Assembly: GCA_950295325.1 (NCBI GenBank)
Contig: OX485806.1
Span: 6,634,001 to 6,698,000 of the forward strand
From: Polytrichum commune
Taxonomy: Eukaryota > Streptophyta > Polytrichopsida > Polytrichales > Polytrichaceae
Length of the DNA: 64,000 nucleotides
Direction of reading: 5' to 3'
The translations under genes were made by a program, and so were the position numbers. Below are positions 10,020 through 21,180 of this stretch, piece by piece. Position 1 is the stretch's first letter; each line of letters starts with the position of its first letter. The notes under the pieces are model-generated. The model did no database searches, was not told the DNA's origin, and saw only the letters and a list, made by a program, of their open reading frames with translations.

Positions 10020-11000
10020 AAAAAAATCACAAAATCCTCATTAACATTGAGATTATAATTTTTGTGACTTACCATTTGAAATTGTCGTTGTCATTCTAAA
10101 ATTTCACTTAAATTAGTGTATTGATTTAGCACGTACATTTTATTTTATTCTAGGTAATGTTGTCTACGTTCACAAGTATTCATACACATTCAAACTAATT
10201 AAGTGTGATTGAATATAATTAAGCCTAGTTAATCCTGATTAATCCTAATGAAGCCCAAATAAATCAAAAAATGTACTTACCAAATTAAGTAAGCCTAATT
10301 AATTATAAAATGTGTTTATCGGAATTAATTCCTGTAAGTACATTTCATAATTAATTGCGTAGGAATGCTTGTGAAAGTAGACAAAATTATCTAAAATACT
10401 ATGAAATTTTACATGCTAAATCAACACACTAATTTAAGTGTCATTTTAGAATGACAAAGACAATTTCAAATGGTAAGTCACAAAAAATTATAATCTCATT
10501 GTTAATGAGGATTTTGTTTAGTTTTTGGACCTCCAAGTTAATGACATGCTTCATTGATGGTTTCACTTCCGGAATGAAATCCCAATCAATTGCTTATTTA
10601 CTAATTGGAAGTGCACATATATATTGGATTTTAGACCTTGAAGGTGAAGTGCACTCAATATGGGATTTGTAGTCAAGCAGCCTTCAAGAATGCAAGGGCA
10701 ATGTTTTTTTTGAAGTTGAGTGGGACGGGCAGCAATTTTCACTCGGCTTCATAAATTTTCCTAGAGGGTTGCCCTAGCTCGAATCTAACACCCCCGACAA
10801 TTCATGTGGGGGTGTTTACTATCCGCCATTATGTGGGCTCTCAATATTGGTTGCACTCTTTGAGAGTGGACCCATGAGCATACTGGTCTATGCAAAACCA
10901 CCAATGGAAATTTAGAGAGAACCAACTCTTGTCAAAAAGTCCCATTGACTTAAACGGATGACTCTGAATGTGTCAGCTTTTATTTGTCATATTCACCCTA

Positions 11001-11988
11001 ACCTTGATAATGTCACACCCTCCGTTTCACCAAAAAGTGTGATATAAACAAGGTGTGACATACTTGATAATGTCACATTTTGTGCATAATGTGATATTAT
11101 CAAAAAATATGTAGAAAATCAAAATATAATTACAATTTTTAAAAAATTAACAAATACGAGACTTCAATGTTTTTGAATGCAAAATCTAATTCAAAATTGT
11201 GAATAACAACAAGAGCACATCATAATGTGTCATTGAGATCAGGTAAAGACCTCTCACTAGAGACAAAGAAGCTTCTAATGTCACATTGTTTTGTTGATGT
11301 TAAATGTGCAACACCAATTCTAATGAGTTTGTCATGGATTTTTTCCATTTCTAACAACTCATGAGTGCTGAAAATCTGAGAACCTTGGCTAGCCATAAAA
11401 TTCAAAACATCTTTAGCATATCTTTAGAAAATTACTGATATCAACATATTTACAAGCAAGAGCAAGGACAGGACTTGGAACCAAACATTCAAATTTGTGG
11501 AATGCAAGTTATAAGGGGAAGAAACCCACCACCACCACCAAGTTGTTGTGAGTCGAACAATCAGCAGGAAAAATCAGCAGGAAGTGTATCTGTGTGTTTG
11601 TGAACTTCCACCTTTGGCCTCAACTTACACACAACTGCGAGTATGTAGAATTGAGCATTTGGACTCCGAAACACGTACCAAATTTGAAATTACACAAGGC
11701 ATCCCACTATGCCGAAAGCATTAAATGAGAGCTCATTCAATGACCCCCAATATGCTTTGCTTTAGCCCATGCTCACCCATGAACAATAATATCGAACCCA
11801 TGCCCACCCATACAATCCATCCATACTTGATATTATCACATTTACACTACGGATTTTGAAAAAAAATAGTGACATTATAAAGGGTGATAGGGATAATAAC
11901 GAGGGAGTTTTACACTATGAAAATCGGTTTCAAACTTTTAGGTGACAATATCAAGGTGTTCTATTAACAAGGGTGACATTATCAAGGT
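11001..11988. mobile_element. TA-flanked inverted-repeat element, pogo/mariner-like
   Basis: The ends are a perfect inverted repeat, ACCTTGATAATGTCAC at 11001 and its complement ending at 11988. Both are flanked by TA (10999-11000 and 11989-11990), as in Tc1/mariner/pogo elements. Further GATAATGTCACA and GATATTATCACA copies lie just inside both ends. A short minus-strand frame (11220-11405) ends in KQCDIRSFFVS, faintly like the C-terminal Q..I..FF tail of pogo/Tigger transposases, but this is weak. Probably a non-autonomous or decayed element. Confidence 0.6.
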
Positions 11989-12177
11989 TAGACTGTAGAA
12001 GAATGTTAGTTGTGTGCATACACATATGTATATAATATTAAGAATCAAGTTTCATGGGAGGTGGTGGCAAGCATTTATGTATAACTACAAAAACTCACTT
12101 CCATCGTGGACCCTCCCATCCATGCTCTCACAAGCTCTCAAGATGTTTGAAAGAGGGGGTGAGAATGTGTCAGACCT

Positions 12178-13810
12178 TGTACAGCCGCTAGCCCACAGAC
12201 TTTTTGGGCTAGTGGCTAACCTAATAGCTAACAGTTATGGTTGAAAACGGTTCTCGAAAAAAATGGGCTAGCCCAACTATGGCTAGATCGCGGCTTGAAA
12301 AATTATGGGCTAGCCTAGCTATGGCTAGATTGAGGCCTCAAAAAATATGGGCTAGTCCAACTATGGCTAGATCGAGGCCTCAGATAGTATGGGCTAGCCC
12401 AGCTAGTTATTAGCTAGCTAAAGATAAGTCATGTAACTCAATTGGCTCAAGCTAAGGCCCAGCCATGTCATCCCTACCACTACCATAAATTTTTTAGGGT
12501 TGAGATCATCTGTCCATATCCAAGTGCTTCCAAGTGCAACCGGTTACATGTTTACATCTTTTGATGTGTCTTTACTCAAAGTGGGCTATATTCTCTACAT
12601 TCCTCTAAAAAGATGGGTCGTTCTCTTGAAGTCTTGAACAAGAACTTCAACAAGTTCATTCTGAAACTCAACCTGCTCATCTGCAACTAGTAGCCGGAAC
12701 TCTGTAAGTAGTAGCCGGATCTCACCTGCAACTAATAGCCGGATCTCATTTGTAACTAGTAGCTCAGCAATTCGATTGACGTGGCGGGCGTGATCAAGAA
12801 ATTTTACGATCTCATCCATGACGGTGTGATTTGGAAAACCATCAAGCGATTGGCGGAAAAGAAAGCTGAGGCGATCATATCCCTTCTCCCAGAGATCAAT
12901 GCTGACTGCGGCCATCTAGTCAAGCGTCAAAAGATAGCATCGGATCCTATAGCATCTAGAGCAATGTTGCAGGATCTCATTGGCGACGCAGTGCAAACCA
13001 GCCATGAGGAGAGCGAGGAGGTGGATATTGAACATGATCTGGTGGCCACGGTGGCGGCCGAGATACACATGTATTTCTCCATCGCCAGTGAGAAATTCCC
13101 AGAACCTGGGAATTTGGTTAGTTGGTGGTAGAATGAACAATATAGAATGCCGTGTTTGGCGGAAGTAGCCGCCGCTTTATTAGCCTCCAAGCCCGGATCA
13201 GGTGGGCTAGAATGTGACTTTGGCAGTCTAAATGATATCATTACTCCAAAGAGATCATCGCTTGGGGGAGGATTTGCAGAGGCATCAATGATGTTGAAGT
13301 TGAACAAACATCTAATGCCATACAATCCTCAAAAGTTGATCTTGTTGGATAATTCCGATTGGAAGAATCACATTCCCAAACGCCCTATTTTCGATGAGGA
13401 GTTGCAGATAGAGGATGATGACAATTTGTTGGTAGAGAATGATGAGCAACATGTTTTAGATATTGATGACGATGAGTGATTTTGACTGATATGAAATATA
13501 ATTGTATTGATGAGACAATGTCTTCTTGAATTCATTATATGAGCTACATGAATTATTTTATTAGGTCAGCTAGTCCAACTATATGGCTAAAAACGGTACC
13601 CAAAAAAAACGGGCTAGCCCAACTATGGCTAGATTGAGGCCTCAAAAAATATGGGCTAGCCCAGCTATGGCTAGATCGAGGCCTTTAAAAATATGGGCTA
13701 GCCTAGCTATGGCTAGATTGAGGCCTCAAAAAATATGGGCTAGCCTAGCTATGGCAAGATTAAGGCCTCAAAAATATGGGCTAGCCCAGCTAGCTAATGG
13801 GCTATAAAAG
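12178..13810 (+). mobile_element. hAT element remnant flanked by direct satellite-like arrays
   Basis: A decayed hAT transposase frame (12781-13479) lies between two arrays of the same 42-43-bp unit, GGGCTAGCCCAACTATGGCT followed by AGATTGAGGCCTCAAAAAATAT. The arrays are at 12264-12415 and 13608-13795, both in the same orientation, and each is preceded by an AACGGTT(C)-AAAAAAA leader. Clear terminal inverted repeats or an 8-bp target duplication were not found by eye, so the outer limits are approximate. Confidence 0.6.
12781..13479 (+). pseudogene. hAT transposase C-terminal (dimerisation) fragment, one in-frame stop
   Basis: A single reading frame of about 232 residues is broken only by TAG at 13129-13131. 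Upstream: IKKFYDLIHDGVIWKTI and EEVDIEHDLVATVAAEIHMY. Across the stop: PGNLVSWW, then NEQYRMPCLAEVAAALLASK, then CDFGSLNDIITPKRSSL and MMLKLNKHLMPYNPQ, ending in an acidic tail. The WW..N..YPCLA...R.SL layout is that of the hAT C-terminal dimerisation domain. The N-terminal zinc finger and the catalytic DDE part are not seen, so this is a fragment. A degenerate GCAACTAGTAGCCGGA tandem lies at 12678-12770 before the frame. The stop could also be a sequencing error, but the missing domains make it a remnant anyway. Confidence 0.7.
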
Positions 13811-15599
13811 GTGTGGAATGTGTGCAATGTGCACTTTCTTGTGATGTTTCCCATCCATATCATAGGGTCCATCACCATTTAACCTCTAAGCTATCCTCCA
13901 ATCAAAACTATTCATTTCAAAAGGGTAACTTTGACCACATTGGTGGCGTGGTCAATGTACCTCACAATTTGGGACCTTTGTGTACCCAAGGGAGATGCCA
14001 AGGCAGATTTATGGCTTCAAACCTTTATTGATGCAACTTAATGATCACGTCCTCACCCATGGAGCCAAAAGTGTATTTTGGACCATGGTGCCTAGTTTGC
14101 CCCATGGAACTTGACCCTAAGGTATGTGGCCCTATAGTGGGCACTTCCAACTTTGTTGACATCTTTTACCAAGGATCAAATCAAAAATTGTTTCACAATG
14201 TTAACAATTGAATTGCACAAATTATCACTTTAAGTTTTAAAATTGGAGTTGACATATAAGAGTAATGGGACGACAAAGTGAAGATTCCCTTTCTCTGTGA
14301 GTGATCATATAGGCCCTCCCAATTGTGTTCATTATTGAACCTAGAATGGTGTCTTTAATCTGAGCATATAGTCCAATTGTATTGTAACACAAGTCAGTTT
14401 GATGCTCTAATCCAGTTCGCGACGTTGAAATTGAGGACATTCTTATAAGATAAGTTTATGAATACTTTTACACTTCTAAGTGGTGTCACTAAAGGGACGC
14501 AAGTCTAGAAGATATGAAGAATGTGTTCCTATGAAGGGTGCCATAGCATTCCTTAGGTAGATGTGCCTAATTTGTTGGCTAATATTAGATGACCATCTAC
14601 AATTCACCCTCAATATTCAAAGCAAGGAAACTTATCAAGGGTGGCATCAACAATTTACAACTCTTATGTGACTTTGGAATTTTTAAAATAACACTTATAT
14701 AAATAAAGAATGAGAATACATAAGATATAAATGACATCATACATCTAAGCATAATGGAAGAACAAATCTATAGTGGGTTAATGATATTCTTGTGCGCACC
14801 CATATCCAATTTCCTTTTGAAGTGTTTAAATGCTTTGGATGAAAGGCATAACATCATTAGGTCTTTGTTCCAAAAATTATTTCACGGACACTAATGCACT
14901 TCCATCATCCTTGAATGTTGTCAACCACCATCATCACATCACTAATTTGCACATTGTCAACTTCAATGGGTTCATTGTCAACTGCATCACCTCCTTCATC
15001 AAGCATACCAATAATTTCCTCCTTAATAAGTATGTAGGGATTGTTTAGATCAAATCCTAATTCATAATTGATGAACTCATTGTGCATGCATAGTGAGCCC
15101 ACTCTCACTCTCTTTAGATACCAATGCCAATTGTTCCAAAAAGGTAGTAAAATCTTCAACTCTTTCTTATGTATTACATCTTGAGCTTCTCATGATTGCC
15201 TCCTTTACTTCCATATTGTCAAAAAACCTCCAAAGAATACATGTATGTTTCCAACAATTCATGATTGTTGATGCAACAACTCCGAGCAAATTCAGCTTCA
15301 AGCAAAAGAAAAAGTTAACCTACTATACAATTATAAGTGATTGTGTGCATGATGTATGCATGTAACAATGATTTCATCCAAGTTAACACTTATGGAGGTG
15401 AATTCATTGAAGAGGGGAGCATACTTTTTCTAAATTCTCTTAACGGTTAACAGTCAACAACTTACTAGTATACTTTGTGAAGGTTTTTTAGGGAGAGCAA
15501 TTTTCCTTAACACATGCAATTTTAACACTTATTGGTGTCCAGATTATTGGTGTCTGTAAAATGTTTCAATCAGAGATTTTGAACAACTGTAAACAAAAA
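13811..15599. other. Intergenic, no gene seen
   Basis: AT-rich sequence between the hAT remnant and the 3' end of the ABCI12 gene. No domain-bearing frame or RNA gene recognised. The 3' untranslated region of ABCI12 should lie just below 15600. Confidence 0.5.
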
Positions 15600-18500
15600 T
15601 TAGGAAGGTAGCATGATGTCGGAATACATGGAAAGAGCCACCAAAACTAATAACCCTCCAATAGCTACCCAGTCCCTAGACGTGATGGACAGCTTTGTCA
15701 GAAAGTAAATGCGATGTTTGGCTGCATTACCACGATAACCCCTTGCAACCATTGCCTGCACACACAAAGCACAATGCAAGCTTAAAAGAAAGAATAGACA
15801 AAAGGAGGACACAAGAAACAGATGGACAATTGAAGGTTAAAGAAAACAAAGAGGATTCAGGTTATGTTGATGTTGCAACCAACCTGTGAGATTTGCTCAG
15901 CATGGTTAAACAAGTTCTTGAAAATGCGCCCAAAGAGATTGAAAAATGCTGCATCCAAATACATTAACATGATCACTAACACTCCCATATATCCCACATT
16001 GGCTGTCATTGATGTGTGCACCAATGATTCATTTACAGCATACCAAAGTATAGAAGGTAATGTATGTGTCTCATCACACACTAATGGAGGTGTAAAAAAT
16101 GTGTTTTCTACCAGCACTCTCCTTCCTAAGCTGCTATGATGCTCAAGAGGTTGCAGGTGTGGATACAAGAAGGTGAATTAAACACATGCAGCACTATGCT
16201 GAAATCTATAAAAAGATTAAAATTGAATGCCCCAAAAACAATCTTGCTCAACAAGTGGGAGAAACTTACTATCAGCTGTCTCTGTTAGCTTCAGTGACTT
16301 CCAATCAACACCTCTTGCCACCACCCCCACTGCAATATTCCGGACCTGTATAAATCTCATCATTGTCATTGCAAGAAACGAAATCTTTGAGCAATGGAAT
16401 ACAATCTTGAAATGGGTTGCAGCCATTAGTAATTTTAAACTTCAATCTGGACTCATGTAGACATTGAAGTCATGCTATCTCATGACCTATTTCAGCACTG
16501 CTCTTATCCCTAGATCAAACAGGGTACACATCTTGATGTTGTCCAGGCCAAAAGAACATCCTAAACGTTGATATTCCTAATATTTACTTCAGGAGTATAT
16601 TAAGCAGAATATACAAAAGCCATCTTGCTCTTAACCCAGCAAACACGTGTGACACTCGAGGGTTCCACTCTGAAGGACGACCCACAGTACCTCATCAAAA
16701 ACAAGACCAATGAATCGAAGAGACAGCAGTAGTGTGAGAATCAGCTCCTCAACTGGAGCGCCCACATGTGCAAGGGGCCCCATGTACCATCGCAAAGCTG
16801 CAGCAAGCTGCTCTGGTGTCGTGGTCGTCAAGCAAAGACTAGCACTTTGCAGTACCTGTATGCAAAAAGAAGAATTTCAACATTTGATTGATGTACCTCG
16901 AGTTTGATCTTCCAATGGATGGATCAACTATAATGAGTATGATAAATACTGTGGGCCACACTCTTGAGAGTATCTCCACACTAAAAGCATTGGGATAATA
17001 CTGTGGGTGCACACTATTCATCAACCTATAGGATATAACATCATAGAACCAAAAATAGTTCAATATTTATAGTGTGCATTGAACAACTTCTAACCTAGGG
17101 GAAGGAGGGGGTATATCATGAGGGCATGACAAGTGTAGCTAGGGTTGCACACTATTTTCCAGTGTGATGGTGTAATACTGTAAGCCACACTGTAGGGTTG
17201 CCCAGGAAAGTCAAACTATGCACCTACCTACACTATTTACCATAACCAGTGTAGTAAAGCTCAAATAAGAAAAATGTAGTTCTACCAGCACCACTACTTC
17301 CAGTATATCACCAACAGCACTTATATAATGTGGAGTCTAGAGCAACCTTCACACATGACATAGTAAAAGGAATGCATCAGTTAAGGTCAGAATTTGCAAA
17401 TGCAATTTCCAGTTTCCAGTTATATAGCAGTAAATACACCACCCCCAACTCATGTATGTAGTACTGACTGTGAAAGACAAGCAAGATGCTGCGGCTGCAA
17501 CTGCAACACCCTTCCGTGTTAATTGCACAGGACCCAGCTTGAGTATAAGATATTTGTATCCTCCCAGTGCTGCAGGTAGTTTAGGCAACCCTTCTGCAAG
17601 AGGTAGAGGCCTTCGAGTTTGCACAACAGTAGGAACTCCATCTGTTCCCAATGCAAGCATCACGAAAAGGAATACTGAGAGCATCGCCATGCGGCCTAGC
17701 TGGTCCTGTTAAGCATTTCCCACCCCCAATCTTGATTACCGGGCAGACTCGACCTGCAAGATAAGATTTCTTAAACCCTAAGAGGAAAGAACATGTGCTC
17801 CTCGTATATGAACATCATCAAAGTACAAAATCCTCCATATAATTGAACCCATATTGACCCTACAGATTGCATCAGCATTATCTTTGTTTCATTGGCATCA
17901 ACGAAAGCTAGGTTTAAGGGGGTACAAAAATCAAAGATGAGGCTATCAGTGTTGATAACAGACCTGCCAAATTCGCCGTGGAAGTGTCCACACTGTTGCC
18001 AGAGCCAGAAATGCAACCATCCCAATTCGAATTGCCATATGTGATCTAGCTGGAAGCACAACAAGTGCAAGGAGCCAAGCCTGGCCCACCAAAGCACAAG
18101 GTTATGAGATTCTTCACGGACTTTACAAACTTCATATAAATAGCATAAAAGGACATCGCAGGAGTCCCAAATTTGAGATGGGGTTTTTGAACAGGAGGAC
18201 TAGAAGCAGAAGAAACAAGAATCTCCTATCAGTTGTTGTTTCATTTAACCATGTGAATCATGGGGAGAAACTGCTACCTGCGGGTGAACATGAACCGACA
18301 TGTGGATAGTTGCTTGTAGCAGGCAGAGAAAATCACTCCCCAGTAGGTTATTGCAACACTAGATGCTTGAGAAATGGAAGGCTGTTGTGTGCACATATCT
18401 AAGAGAGCAACGTTCTTCTAAAGGACTTCACCTTTGCATTAGTGCAATCACAGGTCTGCACTTGAGCCGTGTGGCTGGAGAATACTTCACTTATGTCATG

Positions 18501-19832
18501 AAGTGGATCCCTTATTATTTTTTCCTTCCACAAAATTCTTTTTGGCATGGGAGAAGGGTACTAGTGATATTGCATGAGGTTTTGATAGGGGCCTCAAAAA
18601 CAGGACATCAACATACTGAATCTGCCAGTGCTGGATTAAATCAACATGACTTAATTCCATTTATATCAATGTCAACATGACTCGGATTGCATTTGTATTT
18701 TAACAATATATATGGAATTTGAGTCATGTTGATTCAATCCAGCACTGAAAATTCAGTATGTTTATGTCCTATTGTTGGAGATACAAATGCAATCTGTGCA
18801 ACCCTAAATCAAGATAGCAGCATATGAAAAGAACCTTTCCTGAATCTACATGACTCGGATTAATTTGTTGAGATGAAATGCAATCTGAGTCATGTTGATT
18901 CCATCCAGCAATGGCAATCAGTATGTTGATGTCCTATCGTTGGGAGATCTAAACGCAATGAGTCAAGTTGAATCAACCAACACTGGCAACTCATGTTGAT
19001 GTCCTCTTGCAACCCTAAACCAAGACAGTAGCATATGAAAAGAACCTTCGCTAAAGTAGTATTTCGTTAAGACTCGGATTTGCATTTGTAGCTCACATCA
19101 ACATAATGAATTGCCAGTGCTGGATTGAATCAACATGAGATCACAAATGCAATCTGAGCCATATTAATTTAGTCCAGCACTGGCAATTCATTTCATCTTG
19201 TTGATGTCCTGTCGTTGAGAGATACAGATTGCAAATCTATGCAACCCTAACCCAAGACAGCAGCATATGAGAAGAACCTTTCCTGAAGTTGCGTCTCACA
19301 TCATAGCATTGCAAAACAAACCAAGCGTACCTACCTGCTTGACGCGGGGGTCCAGTGTGTGCAAAGGAGTGACAGGAGAAGAAATGTACTGCGCAATGGG
19401 CGCTGCGCTGGCTCCCGCCACCATCCGCATCACCCTCTCTCCCACGGGCTGCTGCTGCTTCCTCGCCCTGTCAAGCAACCAGCTCCGAAACCGGTCGCCT
19501 CTCTTCTTGGCACCCTCCAATTCATCCCCCTGCACTTCGCAACGCAACTCCCTCGATAATGGCCTCTCATCCGAAGCTTCACTACGAAATTCTTCCTTAC
19601 TCCGACTCTTAAGCTTCTCACTACACTTCACAAACGGAGAGACGACGAAACCTACACTATTTACTCGATAACTTGCGTCCTTTGCACCTAACCCTAATTT
19701 GGAACTACGGGAATGTGAACAATATGTAGTGGTGCGGGAAGTAATAAACGAATGCGGAGAGGATTTGTTCTTGTTACTACATAGGCTTGACCATGGAGAC
19801 AAAGTCAGCGCCATGACTACCGAAGTTGCCAT
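15600..19832 (-). CDS. ABCI12: Plastid ABCI12-like protein (ECF-type transporter T component), 7 exons
   Basis: Minus-strand exons: 19832-19335, 18080-17964, 17705-17469, 16855-16691, 16345-16270, 15948-15884 and 15755-15600. All have GT-AG introns and consistent phases, giving 1314 nt (437 aa). The protein matches the plant ABCI12 family, the transmembrane partner related to bacterial energy-coupling-factor T subunits, placed in the plastid envelope; its substrate is not settled. Landmarks: APIAQYISSPVTPLHTLDPR, AWLLALVVLPARSHMAIR, LILKLGPVQLTRKGVAVA, TTTPEQLAAALRWY, ILTLLLSLRFIGLVFDEV, GRIFKNLFNHAEQISQ with the ARG-type coupling motif AMVARGYRG, and a final hydrophobic helix. The N-terminal 80 residues are Ser/Thr/Arg-rich, fitting a transit peptide. 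Start: MATSVV in good context at 19832; an in-frame ATG at 19940 would add 36 residues. Confidence 0.9.
18590..19262. repeat. Inverted/direct repeat cluster in ABCI12 intron 1
   Basis: The motif AACATGACTCGGATTGCATT and its complement recur at least five times, joined to CCAGCACTGGCAATTCA and TTGATGTCCTATCGTTG. Several copies face each other (for example 18650-18760 and 19065-19200), so the transcript could form long hairpins. AACCCTAA-CCAAGACAGCAGCATATG with AGAACCTT is repeated at about 18800, 19010 and 19250. Looks like a local expansion of a foldback MITE. No coding capacity. Confidence 0.65.
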
Positions 19833-20093
19833 GGATGCAAATTGAATCGAATCAAAACGAGTGTGCGTGAAGCGACATCGATAAATCTCTGGAACTGATG
19901 AATTGACTGGGGAGTGTGTAGGAGATTTCGAGAAGTGCAATTCTCTGCACTGAAAGTGAACCGGAACTCATAGTCTGAATGCGTTACTCTACGAAAAGCC
20001 CACGTTCATCTGTCATTAGAGGTAGAGCTTTAAACCCTAGGGTGCAGACAGAGATGAGAGGATCACATGCATCAACAAATACCAATTGAAGTC

Positions 20094-20633
20094 GGTTTAC
20101 ACCATGGACCATGAAGTCGGACCATGGAGGATGGCCTTTTTTCATGGTCCAATTTCTTAGAAAGTCAATTTACAAAGCTTTTGGGCCCCTCACTAGGTGT
20201 AAACCAACTGTGGACTTAGAGGAGTGACCATACACCCAAAAGTGAATGTGTTGATCTCTTTTTTTTAATATATGCCCCAAAAAGGCAGTTTTGAAAAAAA
20301 TTAAAGTTTGACCATTCTCTTGCCTTCTCTTGTCTTCATCTTCTCATCCCCACAAAAAAATTTCATTAAAAAAACATTATAACAACATTTCTCTGCCATG
20401 GACCCTTGCCTTTTTCTACTAGAGCACCTCTTTTGTCTCTCCCACTACAAAATCCGTTGGACCATGTCAATGGATAATGTAGGCCTTAAAATATGTCTTA
20501 TGGGGACCTTGAACTCCATGATCACTCTGACATTTTTTCCTTGGTGTAAACCGAAGTGGTCCCGGGACGAGTTCAACAGCCAATCACATGTTTCGCAAGG
20601 CCTTGGGATGACTTCATGGTCCATGATGTAAAC
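20094..20633. mobile_element. MITE with GGTTTACACCATGGACCATG ends
   Basis: Terminal inverted repeats of about 24 bp: GTTTACACCATGGACCATGA continuing to AAGTC at the left (20095-20118), and GACTTCATGGTCCATGATGT continuing to AAAC at the right (20610-20633). The internal sequence is non-coding. A truncated relative lies at 8537-8742. A clean target duplication was not seen, so superfamily is open (Harbinger-like by its GT-rich tip). Confidence 0.65.
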
Positions 20634-20966
20634 AACCCTTAAGCTTTTGCTACCACATCTCACCATCAATCAACCCACACTTTAACATCTAAGGTTTGTG
20701 AAGCCCCAAGTGACACTTCAAGAAAATTTTGCAATTTCAAGCAGGTTAGATAGCTTGGACAATTTTCCAAAAAAATATGTATATTAAAATATCTATACAA
20801 AGTCTCCAAAAATAATCAAAAATAATAAATCCATATGCAACCTACATAAATTTGCAAATTCACCTTAAGAAAAGAGCCTTTTAATCTCCACTAGGGAATC
20901 ACAACAAAATCATCCTTAGAAATGAGGTACTAAATATATTCAATTTTTAATTCCAATGATTCATAA

Positions 20967-20983
20967 GCTGGAATAGCTCAGTT

Positions 20984-21016
<33 letters not shown>

Positions 21017-21040
21017 GAGGTTCGACCCCTCCTTCTAGCG
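20967..21040 (+). tRNA. tRNA-Asn (GUU)
   Basis: A 74-nt cloverleaf. The acceptor stem GCTGGAA pairs with TTCTAGC, the D-loop contains AGTTGGTTAGA, the anticodon loop is CTGTTAA with anticodon GTT, and the T arm is GGAGG-TTCGACC-CCTCC. Internal A and B box sequences are intact (TAGCTCAGTTGG and GGTTCGACCCC). A TTTT tract a few bases downstream can terminate RNA polymerase III. Nuclear-type gene without intron or encoded CCA. Confidence 0.96.
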
Positions 21041-21097
21041 ATTTTACTTTATGCTTTTTATCTTGGGTTGAGTTTAAAATAAACCAAAAAGCGAAAG

Positions 21098-21180
21098 TCC
21101 GACCAACCGGATTCGAACCAGTGACCTAAGGATATCTGTGCCTCTACAGTCCTCCGCTCTACCAACTGAGCTATGGTCGG
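21098..21180 (-). tRNA. tRNA-Tyr (GUA) with a 10-nt intron
   Basis: On the minus strand the acceptor CCGACCA pairs with TGGTCGG (discriminator A). The D arm contains TAGCTCAGTTGGTAGAGC, the anticodon is GTA (21145-21147) and the T arm has GGTTCGAATCC. A 10-nt intron (AGGCACAGAT, 21134-21143) follows position 37, as expected for eukaryotic nuclear tRNA-Tyr. Removing it leaves 73 nt. A T5 terminator lies just downstream (21086-21090 on the plus strand). Confidence 0.96.

Larger units (their letters stand above)
8743..10837. mobile_element. Degenerate foldback (MULE-like) element, host of the LINE
   Basis: Sequence at 8745-8886 is inverted relative to 10520-10665, and both match the arms of the perfect foldback element at 48172-49355 (landmarks: GACCTTGAAGGTGAAGTGCA, CTCCAAGTTAATGACATGCT). 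The left end is truncated. The right end, near 10837, is approximate: it ends in a CCGCC that resembles the CTGCC terminus of the intact copy. A LINE is inserted at 8887-10019. An older, diverged family member without coding capacity of its own. Confidence 0.65.

Noticed and set aside
13583-13807. Repetitive frame MARLRPQKIWASPA
   Set aside because: Translation of the satellite-like array next to the hAT remnant; no sign of a protein-coding gene.
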